DNA from: Pseudomonas helvetica
GTDB lineage: Bacteria > Pseudomonadota > Gammaproteobacteria > Pseudomonadales > Pseudomonadaceae
NCBI RefSeq assembly: GCF_039908645.1
Contig: NZ_CP150917.1
Span: 432,501-496,500, forward strand
Direction: 5' to 3'
DNA: 64,000 nt
The notes beneath the pieces were generated by a model. It searched no databases and had not been told where the DNA came from. It saw nothing but the letters and a program-made list of their open reading frames with translations. A program made the position numbers and the translations under genes. This document shows positions 1 through 12,662 of this stretch, piece by piece (position 1 is the first letter of the stretch; each line of letters begins with the position of its first letter).

Positions 1-1
1 G

Positions 2-826
2 ACCCAGGATCGCCTGGATGAGCTACGGCGAATCGTCGCTCAGCTGGATATTCCGGTACGCCAGGTGATGATCGAGGCGCGGATCGTCGAAGCCAACGTC
101 GACTACGACAAAAGCCTCGGCGTGCGTTGGGGCGGCTCGGTCCGCAACAAGGGTAACTGGAATGCCTCCGGGGTCAGCAACGGGGCCAACGCCTCATCGA
201 CCATTGGTACACCGGGCAGCACCAGCACCAACTCACCGTTCGTCGATATGGGCGCGGCAGGGAATACATCGGGGATCGGCATCGCCTTCATCACCGATAA
301 CGTGTTGCTGGACCTTGAGCTGACGGCCATGGAGAAGACCGGTAACGGGGAAATCGTCTCTCAACCCAAAGTGGTCACCTCCGACAAGGAAACCGCGAAG
401 ATCCTCAAGGGTACGGAAATCCCCTATCAGGAAGCCAGCTCCAGCGGCGCGACATCGGTGGCGTTCAAGGAGGCCTCGCTGTCTCTGGAGGTGACGCCGC
501 AGATCACCCCGGATAACCGCATCATCATGGAGGTCAAGGTCACCAAGGATGAGCCGGACTACCTGAACAAAGTGCAGGATGTGCCGCCGATCAAGAAGAA
601 CGAGGTCAATGCCAAGGTACTGGTCAACGATGGCGAAACCATCGTCATTGGCGGGGTTTTCTCAAATACTCAGAGCAAGGTTGTAGATAAGGTGCCATTT
701 CTCGGTGATGTGCCGTATCTTGGCCGCCTTTTCCGGCGTGACGTGGTGTCGGAGAAAAAATCCGAGCTGCTGGTATTTCTCACTCCGCGTATCATGAATA
801 ACCAGGCGATTGCTGTGAGTCATTGA
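2..826 (+). CDS. pilQ: Type IV pilus secretin PilQ, C-terminal part (5' end outside window)
   Basis: The frame is open from the first bases of the window and encodes the C-terminal ~274 residues of an outer-membrane secretin. The family's conserved end is visible: a stretch about returning to a wild-type-like beta domain ([16 protein letters not shown]), then GGVFSN and [15 protein letters not shown] near the C terminus, followed by the typical LLVFLTPRI ending. PilQ forms the multimeric outer-membrane pore through which type IV pili extend. The stop is 4 nt before aroK, the order usual in Pseudomonas (pilMNOPQ-aroK-aroB). The N-terminal AMIN and N domains are not in the window. Confidence 0.95.
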   Translation, partial: TQDRLDELRRIVAQLDIPVRQVMIEARIVEANVDYDKSLGVRWGGSVRNKGNWNASGVSNGANASSTIGTPGSTSTNSPFVDMGAAGNTSGIGIAFITDNVLLDLELTAMEKTGNGEIVSQPKVVTSDKETAKILKGTEIPYQEASSSGATSVAFKEASLSLEVTPQITPDNRIIMEVKVTKDEPDYLNKVQDVPPIKKNEVNAKVLVNDGETIVIGGVFSNTQSKVVDKVPFLGDVPYLGRLFRRDVVSEKKSELLVFLTPRIMNNQAIAVSH

Positions 827-830
827 TTCT

Positions 831-1349
831 GTGCGAAATTTGATTCTTGTTGGGCCGATGGGTGCTGGAAAAAGCACCATCGGTCGCTTGTTGGCCAAAG
901 AGCTGCGCCTGCCGTTCAAGGATTCCGATAAGGAAATTGAATTGCGCACGGGCGCCAATATCCCGTGGATCTTCGACAAAGAAGGCGAGCCCGGCTTTCG
1001 CGACCGCGAGCAGGCGATGATCGCCGAGCTGTGCGCGCTTGATGGCGTGGTGCTGGCGACGGGTGGTGGCGCAGTGATGCGCGAAGCCAATCGTCGGGCG
1101 CTGCATGCTGGCGGGCGTGTGGTGTATCTGCATGCGTCCGTCGAGCAGCAGGTCGGGCGCACCGCGCGTGATCGTAATCGTCCTCTGTTGCGCACCGCCG
1201 ATCCGGCAAAAACCCTCCGTGATCTGCTGGCATTACGCGATCCGCTGTATCGGGAGATCGCCGACCTGGTGGTGGAAACCGATGAGCGGCCGCCGCGGAT
1301 GGTGGTCCTGGACATCCTGGAGCGCTTGCAGCAGCTGCCTCCCCGTTAA
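831..1349 (+). CDS. aroK: Shikimate kinase
   Basis: This 172-residue protein phosphorylates shikimate to shikimate 3-phosphate with ATP, in the cytoplasmic shikimate pathway. The P-loop GPMGAGKST lies at residues 8-16, and the shikimate-site features DSDKEIE and FRDREQ follow, with the GGGAVMR loop near residue 78. The start is GTG, 4 nt after the pilQ stop, which suggests translational coupling. Length matches the family. The next gene, aroB, acts in the same pathway. Confidence 0.96.
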   Translation: MRNLILVGPMGAGKSTIGRLLAKELRLPFKDSDKEIELRTGANIPWIFDKEGEPGFRDREQAMIAELCALDGVVLATGGGAVMREANRRALHAGGRVVYLHASVEQQVGRTARDRNRPLLRTADPAKTLRDLLALRDPLYREIADLVVETDERPPRMVVLDILERLQQLPPR

Positions 1350-1496
1350 TGCGCAGGACGAAATGCGCTATCCTCGGCTCCGGTCATGACCGTTCGAAGG
1401 TGTGGCGCATGACGAACGGGCAGCGTCACACACGCAGATGTTGTCAGTCGATAATGTAAGGCCGGACACCTGATTCCAACTTCACTGTGGGGACAC

Positions 1497-2597
1497 ATGC
1501 AGACACTTAAGGTCGATTTAGGCGAGCGAAGCTACCCGATCCATATTGGCGAAGGGTTGCTGGATCAGCCCGAACTGCTGGCGCCGCATATCGCCGGGCG
1601 GCAAGTCGCGATCATCTCCAACGAGACCGTTGCGCCGCTGTATCTAGAGCGTCTGACCCGCAGCCTTGCACAGTTTTCGGTGATCTCCGTGGTTCTGCCT
1701 GACGGTGAAGCCTTCAAGAACTGGGAAACCCTGCAAACCATCTTTGACGGCCTGCTCACCGCTCGCCATGACCGCCGCACCACCGTGATCGCCTTGGGCG
1801 GCGGTGTGATAGGCGACATGGCCGGTTTTGCCGCTGCTTGTTACCAGCGTGGTGTCGATTTCATCCAGGTTCCGACCACCTTGCTGTCGCAAGTCGACTC
1901 TTCGGTGGGCGGCAAGACCGGCATCAACCACCCGTTGGGCAAAAACATGATTGGCGCCTTCTATCAGCCGAACGTCGTGTTGATCGATACCGCCACGCTT
2001 AATACCTTGCCGGCTCGCGAGCTGTCGGCGGGTCTGGCGGAAGTCATCAAGTACGGGTTGATCTGCGATGAGCCGTTCCTCACCTGGCTCGAAGACAACG
2101 TCGATCGCTTGCGGGCACTGGATCAAACGGCCCTGACCTACGCTATCGAACGCTCCTGCGCGGCCAAGGCTGCTGTGGTCGGTGCCGACGAACGCGAGTC
2201 TGGGGTGCGCGCTACGCTCAATTTGGGCCATACCTTCGGCCACGCCATCGAAACCCACATGGGCTATGGTGTCTGGCTACATGGTGAAGCGGTGGCTGCT
2301 GGCACTGTAATGGCCTTGGAAATGTCTTCGCGCCTGGGCTGGATCAGCGACCAGGAGCGTGATCGCGGCATTCGCCTGTTCCAGCGGGCCGGGTTGCCGG
2401 TCATCCCGCCTTCAGTGATGACCGAAGCCGATTTTCTCGAACACATGGCAATTGACAAGAAAGTAATCGACGGTCGTTTGCGACTGGTGTTGTTGCGCCG
2501 CATGGGCGAAGCCGTAGTGACCGACGATTATCCGAAAGAGGTTTTACAGGCCACGCTGGGAGCGGATTACCGCGCCCTGGCTCAGCTTAAAGGTTAA
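1497..2597 (+). CDS. aroB: 3-dehydroquinate synthase
   Basis: This 366-residue NAD-dependent enzyme converts DAHP to 3-dehydroquinate, the second step of the shikimate pathway. The NAD-binding [11 protein letters not shown] and [17 protein letters not shown] motifs are present, as are the metal-ligand regions [19 protein letters not shown] and LHGEAVAAG. The ATG is preceded by GGGGACAC. A 147-nt gap separates it from aroK, so it may also have its own promoter. Length and motif order are normal. Confidence 0.97.
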   Translation: MQTLKVDLGERSYPIHIGEGLLDQPELLAPHIAGRQVAIISNETVAPLYLERLTRSLAQFSVISVVLPDGEAFKNWETLQTIFDGLLTARHDRRTTVIALGGGVIGDMAGFAAACYQRGVDFIQVPTTLLSQVDSSVGGKTGINHPLGKNMIGAFYQPNVVLIDTATLNTLPARELSAGLAEVIKYGLICDEPFLTWLEDNVDRLRALDQTALTYAIERSCAAKAAVVGADERESGVRATLNLGHTFGHAIETHMGYGVWLHGEAVAAGTVMALEMSSRLGWISDQERDRGIRLFQRAGLPVIPPSVMTEADFLEHMAIDKKVIDGRLRLVLLRRMGEAVVTDDYPKEVLQATLGADYRALAQLKG

Positions 2598-2607
2598 TAA
2601 GATCCCG

Positions 2608-4209
2608 ATGACTAGTTTGCATGCCGACGAGGCGTTCCTCGGCCATTACCAGTTGAGTCACGACCCTTTCGCTCCACGGGTGCCTGGCTTCAAGTTCTTC
2701 CCTGCCCAGCGCAAGCCCGTGCTGGGGCAACTGCATCACCTGGCCCGTTATAGCCAGTTGTTGCTGGTGGTTACCGGCCCGCAAGGCAGTGGCAAGACCC
2801 TGTTGCGTCAGGCGCTGGTAGCCAGCACCAACAAGCAGTCGGTGCAGAGCGTGGTAGTTTCCGCCCGTGGCGCCGGTGATGCAGCGGGTGTGTTGCGTCA
2901 GGTGGCTCAGGCGCTGAACGTTGCCCAGGCTGAAGTCGGTGCGATTCTCAAGCAAGTGGTGCAGCTCGCACTGACCGGTCAGGAAGTCTATTTGCTGGTC
3001 GATGACGCCGAGCAGCTCGACGAGTCCGCCCTTGAAGCGCTACTGGCATTGGCGGCGGGTGCGCCGGAAGGTCGTCCGCACGTGTTCCTGTTTGGTGAGT
3101 CGTCGCTGATTGCCGAACTTGAGCAACTGAGCACCGAGGAAGAGCGCTTCCACGTCATCGAACTGCAACCTTACGCCGAAGAAGAAACCCGCGAATACCT
3201 GGCCCAGCGACTCGAAGGCGCCGGTCAGGGAATCGAACTTTTCTCTGCGAATCAGATCTCTGAGATACACGAAAGCTCCGATGGATGGCCTGGAAACATC
3301 AATCAGGTCGCCCGCGATGCGATGATCGAAGCCATGATTGCTAGCCGCTCAGCGGTCAAGCGTCCAAGTATGGGGTTCAACATGCCGAAGAAACACGTAT
3401 TGGCGATATCTGCCGTAGTCGTGGTCGCGGTGGCCGCCGCCTGGTTGATGCCGGGTCGCAGCAAGGCACCAGCCACCGGCGCGCCTGCCAATGAGCAGGC
3501 GCAATTGCCACTGGGCACACCGAAACCGAATGGTGGTGCTCCGTCGGTCGAGTTCGCCGGTAATACCCAGCCGATGCCATTGCCGCTGGTCGGACAATCG
3601 CAGCCGGTTATGCGCGGCCCATTGGCGGAAGCTGCGGGCGGTATCACTGAAGGCGACGACGGCGTGCCAGTCGAAGGCTCCAGCGCCAAACCGCCTACCG
3701 TGACCACCACTGCGCCGCCAGCCGGTATTCCGGCCGGTCCGACGCCAGCCCCTGCACCAGCGCCTGCGGCCAAGCCAACGCCAGCGCCGACTCAGGTCGC
3801 AACTGCCAAGCCAGCCCCGGCACCTGCGGCCAAACCGGCTCCAGTGGCCAAACCTGCCCCAGTCGCCAAAGCTGTCGAGAAACCGGTCGAGAAACCGGCG
3901 ACCGTCGCCAAAGCCGCAACCGGTGGCACCTGGTACGCAGGTCAGGCGCCGGGCAACTATGTGGTGCAAATCCTCGGCACCAGCTCTGAAGCCGCGGCGC
4001 AAAACTTCGTCAAGGAGCAGGGCGGCGAGTACCGCTATTTCAAGAAAGTCCTCAACGGCAAGCCGCTTTACGTCATCACTTACGGTAGCTTCGCCAACCG
4101 CGATGCAGCTGTTACCGCCATCAAGGCCTTGCCAGCGAAGGTTCAGGCTGGTAAACCTTGGCCTCGCTCTGTCGCCAGCGTCCAACAAGAACTGGCAACA
4201 GCTCGCTGA
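2608..4209 (+). CDS. AAA ATPase with C-terminal SPOR domain, DamX-like
   Basis: This 533-residue protein has an N-terminal ExeA/GspA-like AAA domain: Walker A GPQGSGKT at residues 57-64 and a Walker B-like LLVDDAEQLDE near 129-139. One transmembrane helix lies near residues 265-281. A long Pro/Ala/Lys-rich low-complexity linker (about 370-440) leads to a C-terminal SPOR domain that should bind denuded septal peptidoglycan. It starts 11 nt after aroB, as in many gammaproteobacteria where damX follows aroB. A role in cell division or envelope work is inferred from the SPOR domain. The topology would be cytoplasmic ATPase, membrane anchor, periplasmic SPOR. Confidence 0.88.
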   Translation: MTSLHADEAFLGHYQLSHDPFAPRVPGFKFFPAQRKPVLGQLHHLARYSQLLLVVTGPQGSGKTLLRQALVASTNKQSVQSVVVSARGAGDAAGVLRQVAQALNVAQAEVGAILKQVVQLALTGQEVYLLVDDAEQLDESALEALLALAAGAPEGRPHVFLFGESSLIAELEQLSTEEERFHVIELQPYAEEETREYLAQRLEGAGQGIELFSANQISEIHESSDGWPGNINQVARDAMIEAMIASRSAVKRPSMGFNMPKKHVLAISAVVVVAVAAAWLMPGRSKAPATGAPANEQAQLPLGTPKPNGGAPSVEFAGNTQPMPLPLVGQSQPVMRGPLAEAAGGITEGDDGVPVEGSSAKPPTVTTTAPPAGIPAGPTPAPAPAPAAKPTPAPTQVATAKPAPAPAAKPAPVAKPAPVAKAVEKPVEKPATVAKAATGGTWYAGQAPGNYVVQILGTSSEAAAQNFVKEQGGEYRYFKKVLNGKPLYVITYGSFANRDAAVTAIKALPAKVQAGKPWPRSVASVQQELATAR

Positions 4210-4215
4210 AGATTC

Positions 4216-4236
4216 GGCGGCCTTACCCAGGCCGCC
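4216..4236 (+). terminator. GC-rich hairpin after the damX-like gene
   Basis: A perfect 7-bp stem GGCGGCC/GGCCGCC with a 7-nt loop lies just downstream of the damX-like stop. It is not followed by a T-run, so intrinsic termination is uncertain; it may only stabilise the 3' end of the mRNA. Confidence 0.4.
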
Positions 4237-4348
4237 TCTCCCGGCACCTCAAAATTTCTGCAAGCGCATGTGGCTGTCAAAGCCGCGTGCCTTGTGGCGT
4301 CTGCGTCACAGTAGTCTTTGAGTCGTTGCGGTCAACATTAAAAATGTT

Positions 4349-4449
4349 TTGACTAGCACAGCATATCGCTTTAAACCTTTCACAAATGCGACATAGATTT
4401 GCGACATTTCGTCGTCAAATTTGTGAGCCTCTGTGTCGGTGTGTACAAT
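4349..4449 (+). promoter_or_regulatory. Candidate promoter region for gltBD
   Basis: The 343-nt gap between the damX-like gene and gltB is AT-richer than its flanks. It holds TTGACT at 4349-4354 with TAAACC 17 nt downstream, and further on TACAAT at 4444-4449 with TTTGTG 16 nt upstream. Either pair could be a sigma70 promoter. No start site can be chosen from sequence alone, and nothing else is recognised in this gap apart from the upstream hairpin. Confidence 0.35.
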
Positions 4450-4558
4450 GACCTCCCTTTTGCCCCCGCAAAGCTGGCGTACGTTCGGCGTGGAAGGTAA
4501 CTGGCTGAATTGAAAAGAAATTTGTCTCGATAAGAGGCAGCCTGGTGAGAAAGTGTCT

Positions 4559-7500
4559 ATGAAAGCAGGTCTGTACCAACCAGATGAGTTCAAGGATAAC
4601 TGCGGTTTCGGCCTGATAGCCCATATGCAGGGCGAACCCAGTCATACCCTGTTGCAAACGGCCATTGAGGCCCTGACCTGCATGACCCACCGCGGTGGGA
4701 TCAACGCTGACGGCAAAACCGGCGACGGTTGCGGTCTGCTGATGCAAAAGCCCGACGTGTTCCTGCGAGCCATCGCCCAGGAAACGTTTGGTATTGAACT
4801 GCCCAAGCAATACGCCGTGGGCATGGTGTTCTTCAACCAGGACCCGGTAAAAGCCGAAGCGGCTCGCGAGAACATGAACCGCGAGATCCTGGCTGCCGGC
4901 CTGCAACTGGTGGGTTGGCGCAAAGTGCCGATCGACACCAGCGTTCTCGGCCGTCTGGCGCTCGAGCGCCTGCCGCAGATCGAACAAGTGTTCATCGGCG
5001 GTGCGGGCCTGAGCGATCAGGACATGGCCGTCAAACTGTTCACGTCCCGTCGTCGCTCGTCCGTGGCCAACGCCGCCGACCTCGACCACTACGTCTGCAG
5101 CTTTTCGCACAAGACCATCATTTACAAAGGCCTGATGATGCCGGCGGACCTGACCGCCTTCTATCCAGACCTCAGCGATCAGCGCCTGCAAACCGCAATC
5201 TGCGTGTTCCACCAGCGCTTCTCCACCAACACCCTGCCGAAATGGCCGTTGGCTCAACCGTTCCGCTTCCTCGCGCACAACGGTGAAATCAACACCATCA
5301 CCGGTAACCGTAACTGGGCCCAGGCTCGTCGCACCAAGTTCACCAACGATCTGATGGATCTGGATGAACTCGGCCCGCTGGTCAATCGCGTGGGTTCCGA
5401 CTCCTCGAGCATGGACAACATGCTGGAGCTGATGGTCACCGGCGGCATCGACTTGTTCCGTGGCGTGCGGATGATCATTCCGCCTGCGTGGCAGAACGTC
5501 GAGACCATGGACCCGGATCTGCGTGCATTCTACGAATACAACTCGATGCACATGGAACCGTGGGATGGCCCGGCCGGCGTGGTAATGACCGACGGTCGTT
5601 ACGCGGTGTGCCTGCTCGACCGTAACGGTCTGCGTCCGGCGCGTTGGGTCACCACCAAAAACGGCTTCATTACGCTGGCCTCGGAAATCGGTGTCTGGAA
5701 CTACCAGCCTGAAGACGTGATCGCCAAGGGCCGCGTTGGCCCGGGTCAGATCTTCGCCGTGGACACCGAAACCGGTCAGATCCTCGACACCGATGCCATC
5801 GACAACCGTTTGAAGTCCCGTCATCCATATAAGCAATGGCTGCGCAAGAATGCCCTGCGCATCCAGGCGACCATGGAAGACAACGACCACGGTTCGGCGT
5901 TCTATGACGTTGACCAGCTCAAGCAATACATGAAGATGTATCAGGTCACGTTCGAAGAACGTGATCAGGTGCTGCGTCCGCTCGGCGAACAAGGCTATGA
6001 AGCCGTTGGCTCCATGGGCGACGACACGCCAATGGCAGTGTTGTCCCAGCGTGTGCGCACGCCGTACGACTATTTCCGCCAGCAGTTCGCGCAGGTCACC
6101 AACCCGCCGATCGACCCGCTGCGTGAAGCCATCGTCATGTCGTTGGAAGTCTGCCTCGGTGCCGAGCGCAACATCTTCCAGGAGTCGCCGGAACACGCCT
6201 CGCGGGTGATCCTCAGCTCGCCGGTCGTTTCCCCGGCCAAGTGGCGCTCGCTGATGAACCTCGATCGTCCAGGCTTCGAACGCCAGATCATCGACCTCAA
6301 CTACGACGAGGCGCTGGGCCTTGAAGCCGCGGTGCGCAACATCGCTGATCAGGCCGAAGAGGCCGTGCGTTCCGGGCGTACCCAGATCGTGCTGAGCGAC
6401 CGTCACATCGCCCCAGGCAAACTGCCGGTTCACGCTTCCCTGGCCACTGGCGCGGTGCACCATCGCCTGACCGAAAAAGGCCTGCGTTGCGACAGCAACA
6501 TCCTGGTCGAGACCGCCACCGCACGCGACCCGCATCACTTCGCGGTGCTGATTGGCTTCGGCGCTTCTGCGGTTTATCCGTTCCTGGCTTACGAAGTGCT
6601 AGGCGACCTGATCCGTACCGGTGAAGTGCTGGGCGACCTCTATGAGGTGTTCAAGAACTACCGCAAAGGCATCACCAAAGGCCTGCTCAAGATCCTCTCG
6701 AAGATGGGCATCTCGACCATCACCTCCTATCGCGGAGCACAACTGTTCGAAGCGATCGGTCTGTCCGAGGAAGTCTGCGACCTGAGCTTCCGTGGTGTGC
6801 CGAGCCGCATCAAGGGCGCACGGTTCGTCGACATCGAAGCCGAGCAGAAGGCCTTGGCTGCCGAAGCCTGGAGCCCGCGCAAGCCAATCCAGCAGGGCGG
6901 TTTGCTGAAGTTCGTCCACGGTGGCGAATATCACGCGTACAACCCGGACGTGGTCAGCACCCTGCAAGCCGCTGTGCAGCAGGGCGACTACAGCAAGTTC
7001 AAGGAATACACGGCGCTGGTGGACAACCGTCCGGTGTCGATGATCCGCGACCTGTTCAAGGTCAAGACCCTTGAGACACCGCTGGATATCAGTGAAATCG
7101 AACCACTGGAATCGGTGCTCAAACGCTTCGACTCCGCGGGCATCTCTCTCGGCGCATTGTCGCCGGAAGCTCACGAAGCCCTGGCCGAAGCCATGAACCG
7201 CCTTGGCGCGCGTTCCAACTCCGGTGAAGGCGGCGAAGACCCGGCGCGTTACGGCACTATCAAGAGCTCGAAAATCAAGCAGGTGGCCACTGGCCGTTTC
7301 GGTGTGACCCCGGAATACCTGGTCAACGCCGAAGTGCTGCAGATCAAGGTCGCGCAGGGCGCCAAGCCCGGCGAAGGCGGTCAACTGCCAGGCGGCAAGG
7401 TCAACGGCCTGATCGCCAAGCTGCGCTATGCAGTGCCGGGCGTGACGCTGATTTCGCCACCACCGCACCACGACATCTATTCGATCGAAGACTTGTCGCA

Positions 7501-9004
7501 GCTGATTTTCGACCTGAAACAAGTTAACCCGAAGGCCCTGGTCTCGGTGAAGCTGGTAGCAGAAGCCGGCGTTGGCACCATCGCCGCTGGCGTGGCCAAG
7601 GCCTATGCCGACCTGATCACCATTTCCGGTTACGACGGCGGTACTGGCGCATCGCCGCTGACCTCGATCAAGTACGCGGGCGCACCGTGGGAACTCGGCC
7701 TGGCTGAAACCCACCAGACCCTGCGCGGCAACGACTTGCGCGGCAAGGTTCGGGTGCAAACTGACGGCGGCCTGAAAACCGGCCTCGACGTGATCAAGGC
7801 GGCGATCCTCGGCGCTGAAAGCTTCGGCTTCGGCACCGCACCAATGATTGCCCTGGGCTGCAAATACCTGCGCATCTGCCACCTGAACAACTGCGCCACC
7901 GGCGTGGCGACTCAGAACGAAAAACTGCGCAAGGACCACTACATCGGTACGGTCGACATGGTGGTGAATTTCTTCACCTACGTCGCCGAAGAAACCCGTG
8001 AGTGGCTGGCGAAGCTGGGCGTACGTTCCCTCGAAGAGCTGATCGGTCGTACCGATCTGCTGGAAGTCCTCGAAGGTCAGACCGCCAAGCAGCAACACCT
8101 GGACCTGACGCCGTTGCTCGGCAGCGATCACATCCCGGCAGACAAGCCACAGTTCTGTCAGGTAGACCGCAACCCGCCGTTCGACAAAGGCCTGCTGGCC
8201 GAGAAGATGGTCGACATGGCCACTTCGGCGATCAACGACCTGAGCGGCGCCGACTTCGCTCTGGATATCTGCAACTGCGACCGTTCGATCGGCGCGCGGA
8301 TCTCCGGTGAAATCGCTCGCAAACACGGCAACCAGGGCATGGCCAATGCGCCGATCACCTTCCGCTTCAAAGGGACGGCCGGTCAGAGCTTTGGCGTATG
8401 GAACGCCGGCGGCCTGAACATGTACCTCGAAGGCGATGCCAACGACTATGTCGGCAAAGGCATGACCGGCGGCAAACTGGTCATCGTTCCGCCAAAAGGC
8501 AGCGTCTACAAGACTCAGGACAGCGCCATTATCGGCAACACCTGCCTGTACGGCGCCACGGGCGGCAAGCTGTTCGCCGCCGGTACTGCGGGCGAGCGTT
8601 TCGCGGTGCGCAACTCCGGTGCTCATACCGTGGTGGAAGGCACTGGCGATCACTGCTGCGAGTACATGACCGGTGGTTTCGTCTGTGTATTGGGCAAGAC
8701 CGGTTACAACTTCGGCTCAGGCATGACCGGCGGTTTCGCCTACGTGCTCGACCAGGACAACACCTTCGTTGACCGGGTCAACCACGAACTGGTTGAAATC
8801 CAGCGGATCAGCGGTGAGGCGATGGAAGCCTATCGCAGCCACCTGCAACGCGTGCTGAACGAATACGTCGAGGAAACCGACAGCGAGTGGGGTCGTAACC
8901 TCGCTGAAAACCTCGATGACTACTTGCGTCGGTTCTGGTTGGTCAAGCCTAAGGCTGCCAGCTTGAAATCGTTGCTTTCCAGCACCCGTGCCAACCCGCA
9001 GTGA
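4559..9004 (+). CDS. gltB: Glutamate synthase (NADPH), large subunit
   Basis: This subunit uses glutamine-derived ammonia and 2-oxoglutarate to make glutamate. An N-terminal Ntn-type glutaminase domain is followed by the central, FMN-binding synthase and beta-helix GXGXG domains. The nucleophile is expected to be Cys15 in DNCGFG, exposed after removal of a short propeptide. The 3Fe-4S cysteines are C1101, C1107 and C1112. The C-terminal glycine-rich repeats ([20 protein letters not shown]) form the beta helix. I chose the ATG at 4559 (1481 residues) over an in-frame GTG at 4553 because it gives the usual MKAGLY start. gltD follows after 33 nt. Confidence 0.97.
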   Translation: MKAGLYQPDEFKDNCGFGLIAHMQGEPSHTLLQTAIEALTCMTHRGGINADGKTGDGCGLLMQKPDVFLRAIAQETFGIELPKQYAVGMVFFNQDPVKAEAARENMNREILAAGLQLVGWRKVPIDTSVLGRLALERLPQIEQVFIGGAGLSDQDMAVKLFTSRRRSSVANAADLDHYVCSFSHKTIIYKGLMMPADLTAFYPDLSDQRLQTAICVFHQRFSTNTLPKWPLAQPFRFLAHNGEINTITGNRNWAQARRTKFTNDLMDLDELGPLVNRVGSDSSSMDNMLELMVTGGIDLFRGVRMIIPPAWQNVETMDPDLRAFYEYNSMHMEPWDGPAGVVMTDGRYAVCLLDRNGLRPARWVTTKNGFITLASEIGVWNYQPEDVIAKGRVGPGQIFAVDTETGQILDTDAIDNRLKSRHPYKQWLRKNALRIQATMEDNDHGSAFYDVDQLKQYMKMYQVTFEERDQVLRPLGEQGYEAVGSMGDDTPMAVLSQRVRTPYDYFRQQFAQVTNPPIDPLREAIVMSLEVCLGAERNIFQESPEHASRVILSSPVVSPAKWRSLMNLDRPGFERQIIDLNYDEALGLEAAVRNIADQAEEAVRSGRTQIVLSDRHIAPGKLPVHASLATGAVHHRLTEKGLRCDSNILVETATARDPHHFAVLIGFGASAVYPFLAYEVLGDLIRTGEVLGDLYEVFKNYRKGITKGLLKILSKMGISTITSYRGAQLFEAIGLSEEVCDLSFRGVPSRIKGARFVDIEAEQKALAAEAWSPRKPIQQGGLLKFVHGGEYHAYNPDVVSTLQAAVQQGDYSKFKEYTALVDNRPVSMIRDLFKVKTLETPLDISEIEPLESVLKRFDSAGISLGALSPEAHEALAEAMNRLGARSNSGEGGEDPARYGTIKSSKIKQVATGRFGVTPEYLVNAEVLQIKVAQGAKPGEGGQLPGGKVNGLIAKLRYAVPGVTLISPPPHHDIYSIEDLSQLIFDLKQVNPKALVSVKLVAEAGVGTIAAGVAKAYADLITISGYDGGTGASPLTSIKYAGAPWELGLAETHQTLRGNDLRGKVRVQTDGGLKTGLDVIKAAILGAESFGFGTAPMIALGCKYLRICHLNNCATGVATQNEKLRKDHYIGTVDMVVNFFTYVAEETREWLAKLGVRSLEELIGRTDLLEVLEGQTAKQQHLDLTPLLGSDHIPADKPQFCQVDRNPPFDKGLLAEKMVDMATSAINDLSGADFALDICNCDRSIGARISGEIARKHGNQGMANAPITFRFKGTAGQSFGVWNAGGLNMYLEGDANDYVGKGMTGGKLVIVPPKGSVYKTQDSAIIGNTCLYGATGGKLFAAGTAGERFAVRNSGAHTVVEGTGDHCCEYMTGGFVCVLGKTGYNFGSGMTGGFAYVLDQDNTFVDRVNHELVEIQRISGEAMEAYRSHLQRVLNEYVEETDSEWGRNLAENLDDYLRRFWLVKPKAASLKSLLSSTRANPQ

Positions 9005-10456
<1,452 letters not shown>

Positions 10457-10480
10457 CCCTCATCGCGAGTAAACCGCGTT

Positions 10481-10572
10481 CCCGTGGGAGCAAAGCTTGC
10501 TCGCGATAGCATCACCGCAGTAATCAGGTCGACCGAGGTGCCCGCATCGCGAGCAAGCTTTGCTCCTACGGG
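10481..10572. repeat. Inverted repeat pair, REP-like (GCAAAGCTTGCTCGCGAT type)
   Basis: Two arms in opposite orientation, 10481-10510 and 10544-10572, share the core GAGCAAGCTTTGCTCC and its complement around a ~33-nt spacer, so the segment can fold into a long hairpin. It sits in the 243-nt gap between gltD and hemE. It belongs to a different sequence subtype from the four GTGGCGAGGGAGCTTGCTCCC pairs elsewhere in the window. This is the usual intergenic location of Pseudomonas REP doublets. Confidence 0.75.
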
Positions 10573-10699
10573 GGAGAGGTCGGCTCGTGAGGTGGTTCCA
10601 CCGCGACAAATTGACCCGATAGACAAAAGGTTCGGCACTTGCCGTGCCTTTTGCGTCGCGCTCTGAGAAAATGCCCGCACTTTTTTTCCGGATGCCGAC

Positions 10700-11767
10700 A
10701 TGACTGCCCTGAAGAACGACCGTTTCCTTCGCGCCCTGCTCAAGCAACCCGTAGACGTCACCCCTGTGTGGATGATGCGTCAGGCCGGTCGCTACCTGCC
10801 TGAATACCGCGCCAGCCGTGCCAAGGCCGGTGATTTCATGAGCCTGTGCATGAACCCGGAGTTCGCTTGCGAAGTCACAATGCAACCTCTGGATCGTTAT
10901 CCACAGCTGGATGCGGCGATCCTCTTCTCCGACATCCTGACCATCCCCGATGCCATGGGCCAAGGCCTGTACTTCGAAACCGGCGAAGGTCCGCGCTTCA
11001 AGAAAGTCGTCAGCACCCTGGCCGACGTCGAAGCCCTGCCAATTCCTGACCCACACAAAGACCTCGGCTACGTCATGGACGCGGTCAGCACCATTCGCCG
11101 CGAGCTGAACGGCCGTGTGCCGCTGATCGGCTTCTCCGGTAGCCCATGGACCCTGGCCACCTACATGGTCGAAGGCGGCTCGTCGAAAGACTTCCGCAAG
11201 ACCAAGGCCATGCTCTACGACAACCCGCAAGCCATGCACCTGCTGCTGGATAAGCTCGCGCAGTCGGTCACCTCCTACCTCAACGGCCAGATCATGGCCG
11301 GCGCGCAGGCGGTGCAAATCTTCGACACCTGGGGCGGTAACCTCTCGGCAGCGGCGTACCAGGAGTTCTCCCTGGCCTACATGCGCAAAATCGTCAGCGG
11401 CCTGATCCGCGAGCACGAAGGCCGCAAAGTGCCGGTGATCCTGTTCACCAAAAACGGCGGCCTGTGGCTGGAAAGCATCGCCGACGCCGGTGCAGATGCC
11501 TTGGGCCTGGACTGGACCTGCGACATCGGCGAAGCCCGCCAGCGCGTCGGCAACAAAGTCGCCCTGCAAGGCAACATGGACCCGACCGTACTCTACGCAA
11601 AACCAGAAGCCATTCGCGCTGAAGTTGGCCGCATCCTCGCCAGCTATGGCAAAGGCAGTGGCCACGTGTTCAACCTCGGCCACGGCATCACCCCGGAAGT
11701 CGACCCGGAACATGCCGGCGCCTTCCTGCGTGCGGTGCATGAATTGTCGGCGCAATACCACCAGTAA
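10700..11767 (+). CDS. hemE: Uroporphyrinogen decarboxylase
   Basis: This 355-residue cytoplasmic enzyme removes four carboxyl groups from uroporphyrinogen III to give coproporphyrinogen III in haem synthesis. The N-terminal signature [16 protein letters not shown], the [13 protein letters not shown] motif and the C-terminal [15 protein letters not shown] motif are all present. It appears to be a single-gene unit, with a REP pair upstream and a strong terminator 22 nt downstream of its stop. Confidence 0.97.
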   Translation: MTALKNDRFLRALLKQPVDVTPVWMMRQAGRYLPEYRASRAKAGDFMSLCMNPEFACEVTMQPLDRYPQLDAAILFSDILTIPDAMGQGLYFETGEGPRFKKVVSTLADVEALPIPDPHKDLGYVMDAVSTIRRELNGRVPLIGFSGSPWTLATYMVEGGSSKDFRKTKAMLYDNPQAMHLLLDKLAQSVTSYLNGQIMAGAQAVQIFDTWGGNLSAAAYQEFSLAYMRKIVSGLIREHEGRKVPVILFTKNGGLWLESIADAGADALGLDWTCDIGEARQRVGNKVALQGNMDPTVLYAKPEAIRAEVGRILASYGKGSGHVFNLGHGITPEVDPEHAGAFLRAVHELSAQYHQ

Positions 11768-11788
11768 TCCTGTTCTGGATAGCTGCCA

Positions 11789-11826
11789 AAGCCCGTCTGA
11801 CCTTTGCGTCAGACGGGCTTTTTTGT
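11789..11826 (+). terminator. Intrinsic terminator of hemE
   Basis: A 13-bp inverted repeat AAGCCCGTCTGAC / GTCAGACGGGCTT with a 6-nt loop is followed by a T-rich tract. It has the full form of a rho-independent terminator. Confidence 0.92.
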
Positions 11827-12046
11827 TTTTCACGTTCTTGCGGAATGTGTCGGAAGTTATTCCATTCATTGCAAGTTAGTATTACTTGCAATGTCTGATT
11901 AATCATCCTGCTGAGATTTCCCGCGTTGGTGGGGGATTCTTCCTGCATAGAGTGTTTGTTTGTATCGGTAGAGTACTTTCTCGGCTATTTGAATTGTTCG
12001 GTGCCGAGACCGATTTTTTATTCATGGATGAACAGGAGTTAATAGT

Positions 12047-12127
12047 GTGATCAAAGAGAATGCCAAGCCATCAACAAATGATCGGAGTTTCCGCATCATG
12101 GCCCCTAATGTTCATTGGGTAGTTTAA
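12047..12127 (+). CDS. Possible 26-residue leader ORF upstream of cytochrome b561
   Basis: A GTG at 12047 is 8 nt after a clear AGGAG (12034-12038) and opens a 26-codon frame ending in TAA at 12125-12127, 5 nt before the cytochrome ATG. The ribosome-binding site here is much better than the one in front of the cytochrome gene, so translation of this short frame could deliver ribosomes to it. The peptide (start MIKENAKPSTNDRSF) matches nothing I recognise. It could also be chance. Confidence 0.35.
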   Translation: MIKENAKPSTNDRSFRIMAPNVHWVV

Positions 12128-12132
12128 TTGGA

Positions 12133-12651
12133 ATGAGGAATTCATCGTATTCGGGTTGGCAGAAGTTTCTGCATTGGTTATCTGCAGTCATTATCATATG
12201 GGCGCTGGGTAGCGGGTTTTATGTTTCTCTGTTTGATGTTTCATTGGCGGTCAAGGAGTGGGTGGCGTTTGTCAATGTATCGCTGACGACAGTGTTTTTA
12301 CCGTTTTTCGCTCTGCGGGTATTTCTTCATTGGCGCCACAGCCGTCATGAAAACCGTCAGCCACTCTCACCCGTCGAGTTGTTTGTATTGTTTATGCACC
12401 GACTGATTTATCTGGTGACAGGTGTTGTCATGGTGACGGGTTTTTTGATGATGGATCGGGCAATCAATGTGTTTGATGTCTTGTTGATTCCACAGCCGCT
12501 GACGAATGCTTATTTGATTGTGCTGTTTTTTAAAATACATATCGTCGCGTGCGTGCTGCTCGCACTGCTGGTTGCGTTGCATGTGGCGGCTGTTATCAAG
12601 CACGAAGCTTCAGGGCGTCGAGTACTGAAACTCATGTCCTTTCGACGCTGA
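12133..12651 (+). CDS. Cytochrome b561 family membrane protein
   Basis: About 172 residues with four predicted transmembrane helices and histidines placed as in the bacterial b561/CybB family: FLHW near the N terminus, HWRH after helix 2, MHRL in helix 3, and HIVAC with LHVAAVIKH in helix 4. It should carry b-type haems and move electrons from the quinone pool in the inner membrane. The ATG at 12133 gives the usual N terminus; a TTG at 12115 is possible but overlaps the upstream short frame. The 279-nt gap before the short frame holds the hemE terminator and an AT-rich stretch. Confidence 0.8.
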   Translation: MRNSSYSGWQKFLHWLSAVIIIWALGSGFYVSLFDVSLAVKEWVAFVNVSLTTVFLPFFALRVFLHWRHSRHENRQPLSPVELFVLFMHRLIYLVTGVVMVTGFLMMDRAINVFDVLLIPQPLTNAYLIVLFFKIHIVACVLLALLVALHVAAVIKHEASGRRVLKLMSFRR

Positions 12652-12662
12652 GCCCCGAAGCT

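Noticed and set aside
3690..3920. Repeats of Pro-Ala-Pro-Ala-Lys codons in the damX-like gene considered as a tandem repeat element
   Set aside because: It is the low-complexity linker between the membrane anchor and SPOR domain, common in such proteins.
4415..8653. Two very long open frames (about 700 codons each) on the minus strand opposite gltB
   Set aside because: They mirror the codon structure of the highly GC-rich gltB gene; their translations are low-complexity, have no known motif, and gltB is certain.
12115..12132. TTG start of cytochrome b561 at 12115
   Set aside because: It adds six residues, overlaps the upstream short frame and has no better ribosome-binding site than the ATG at 12133.
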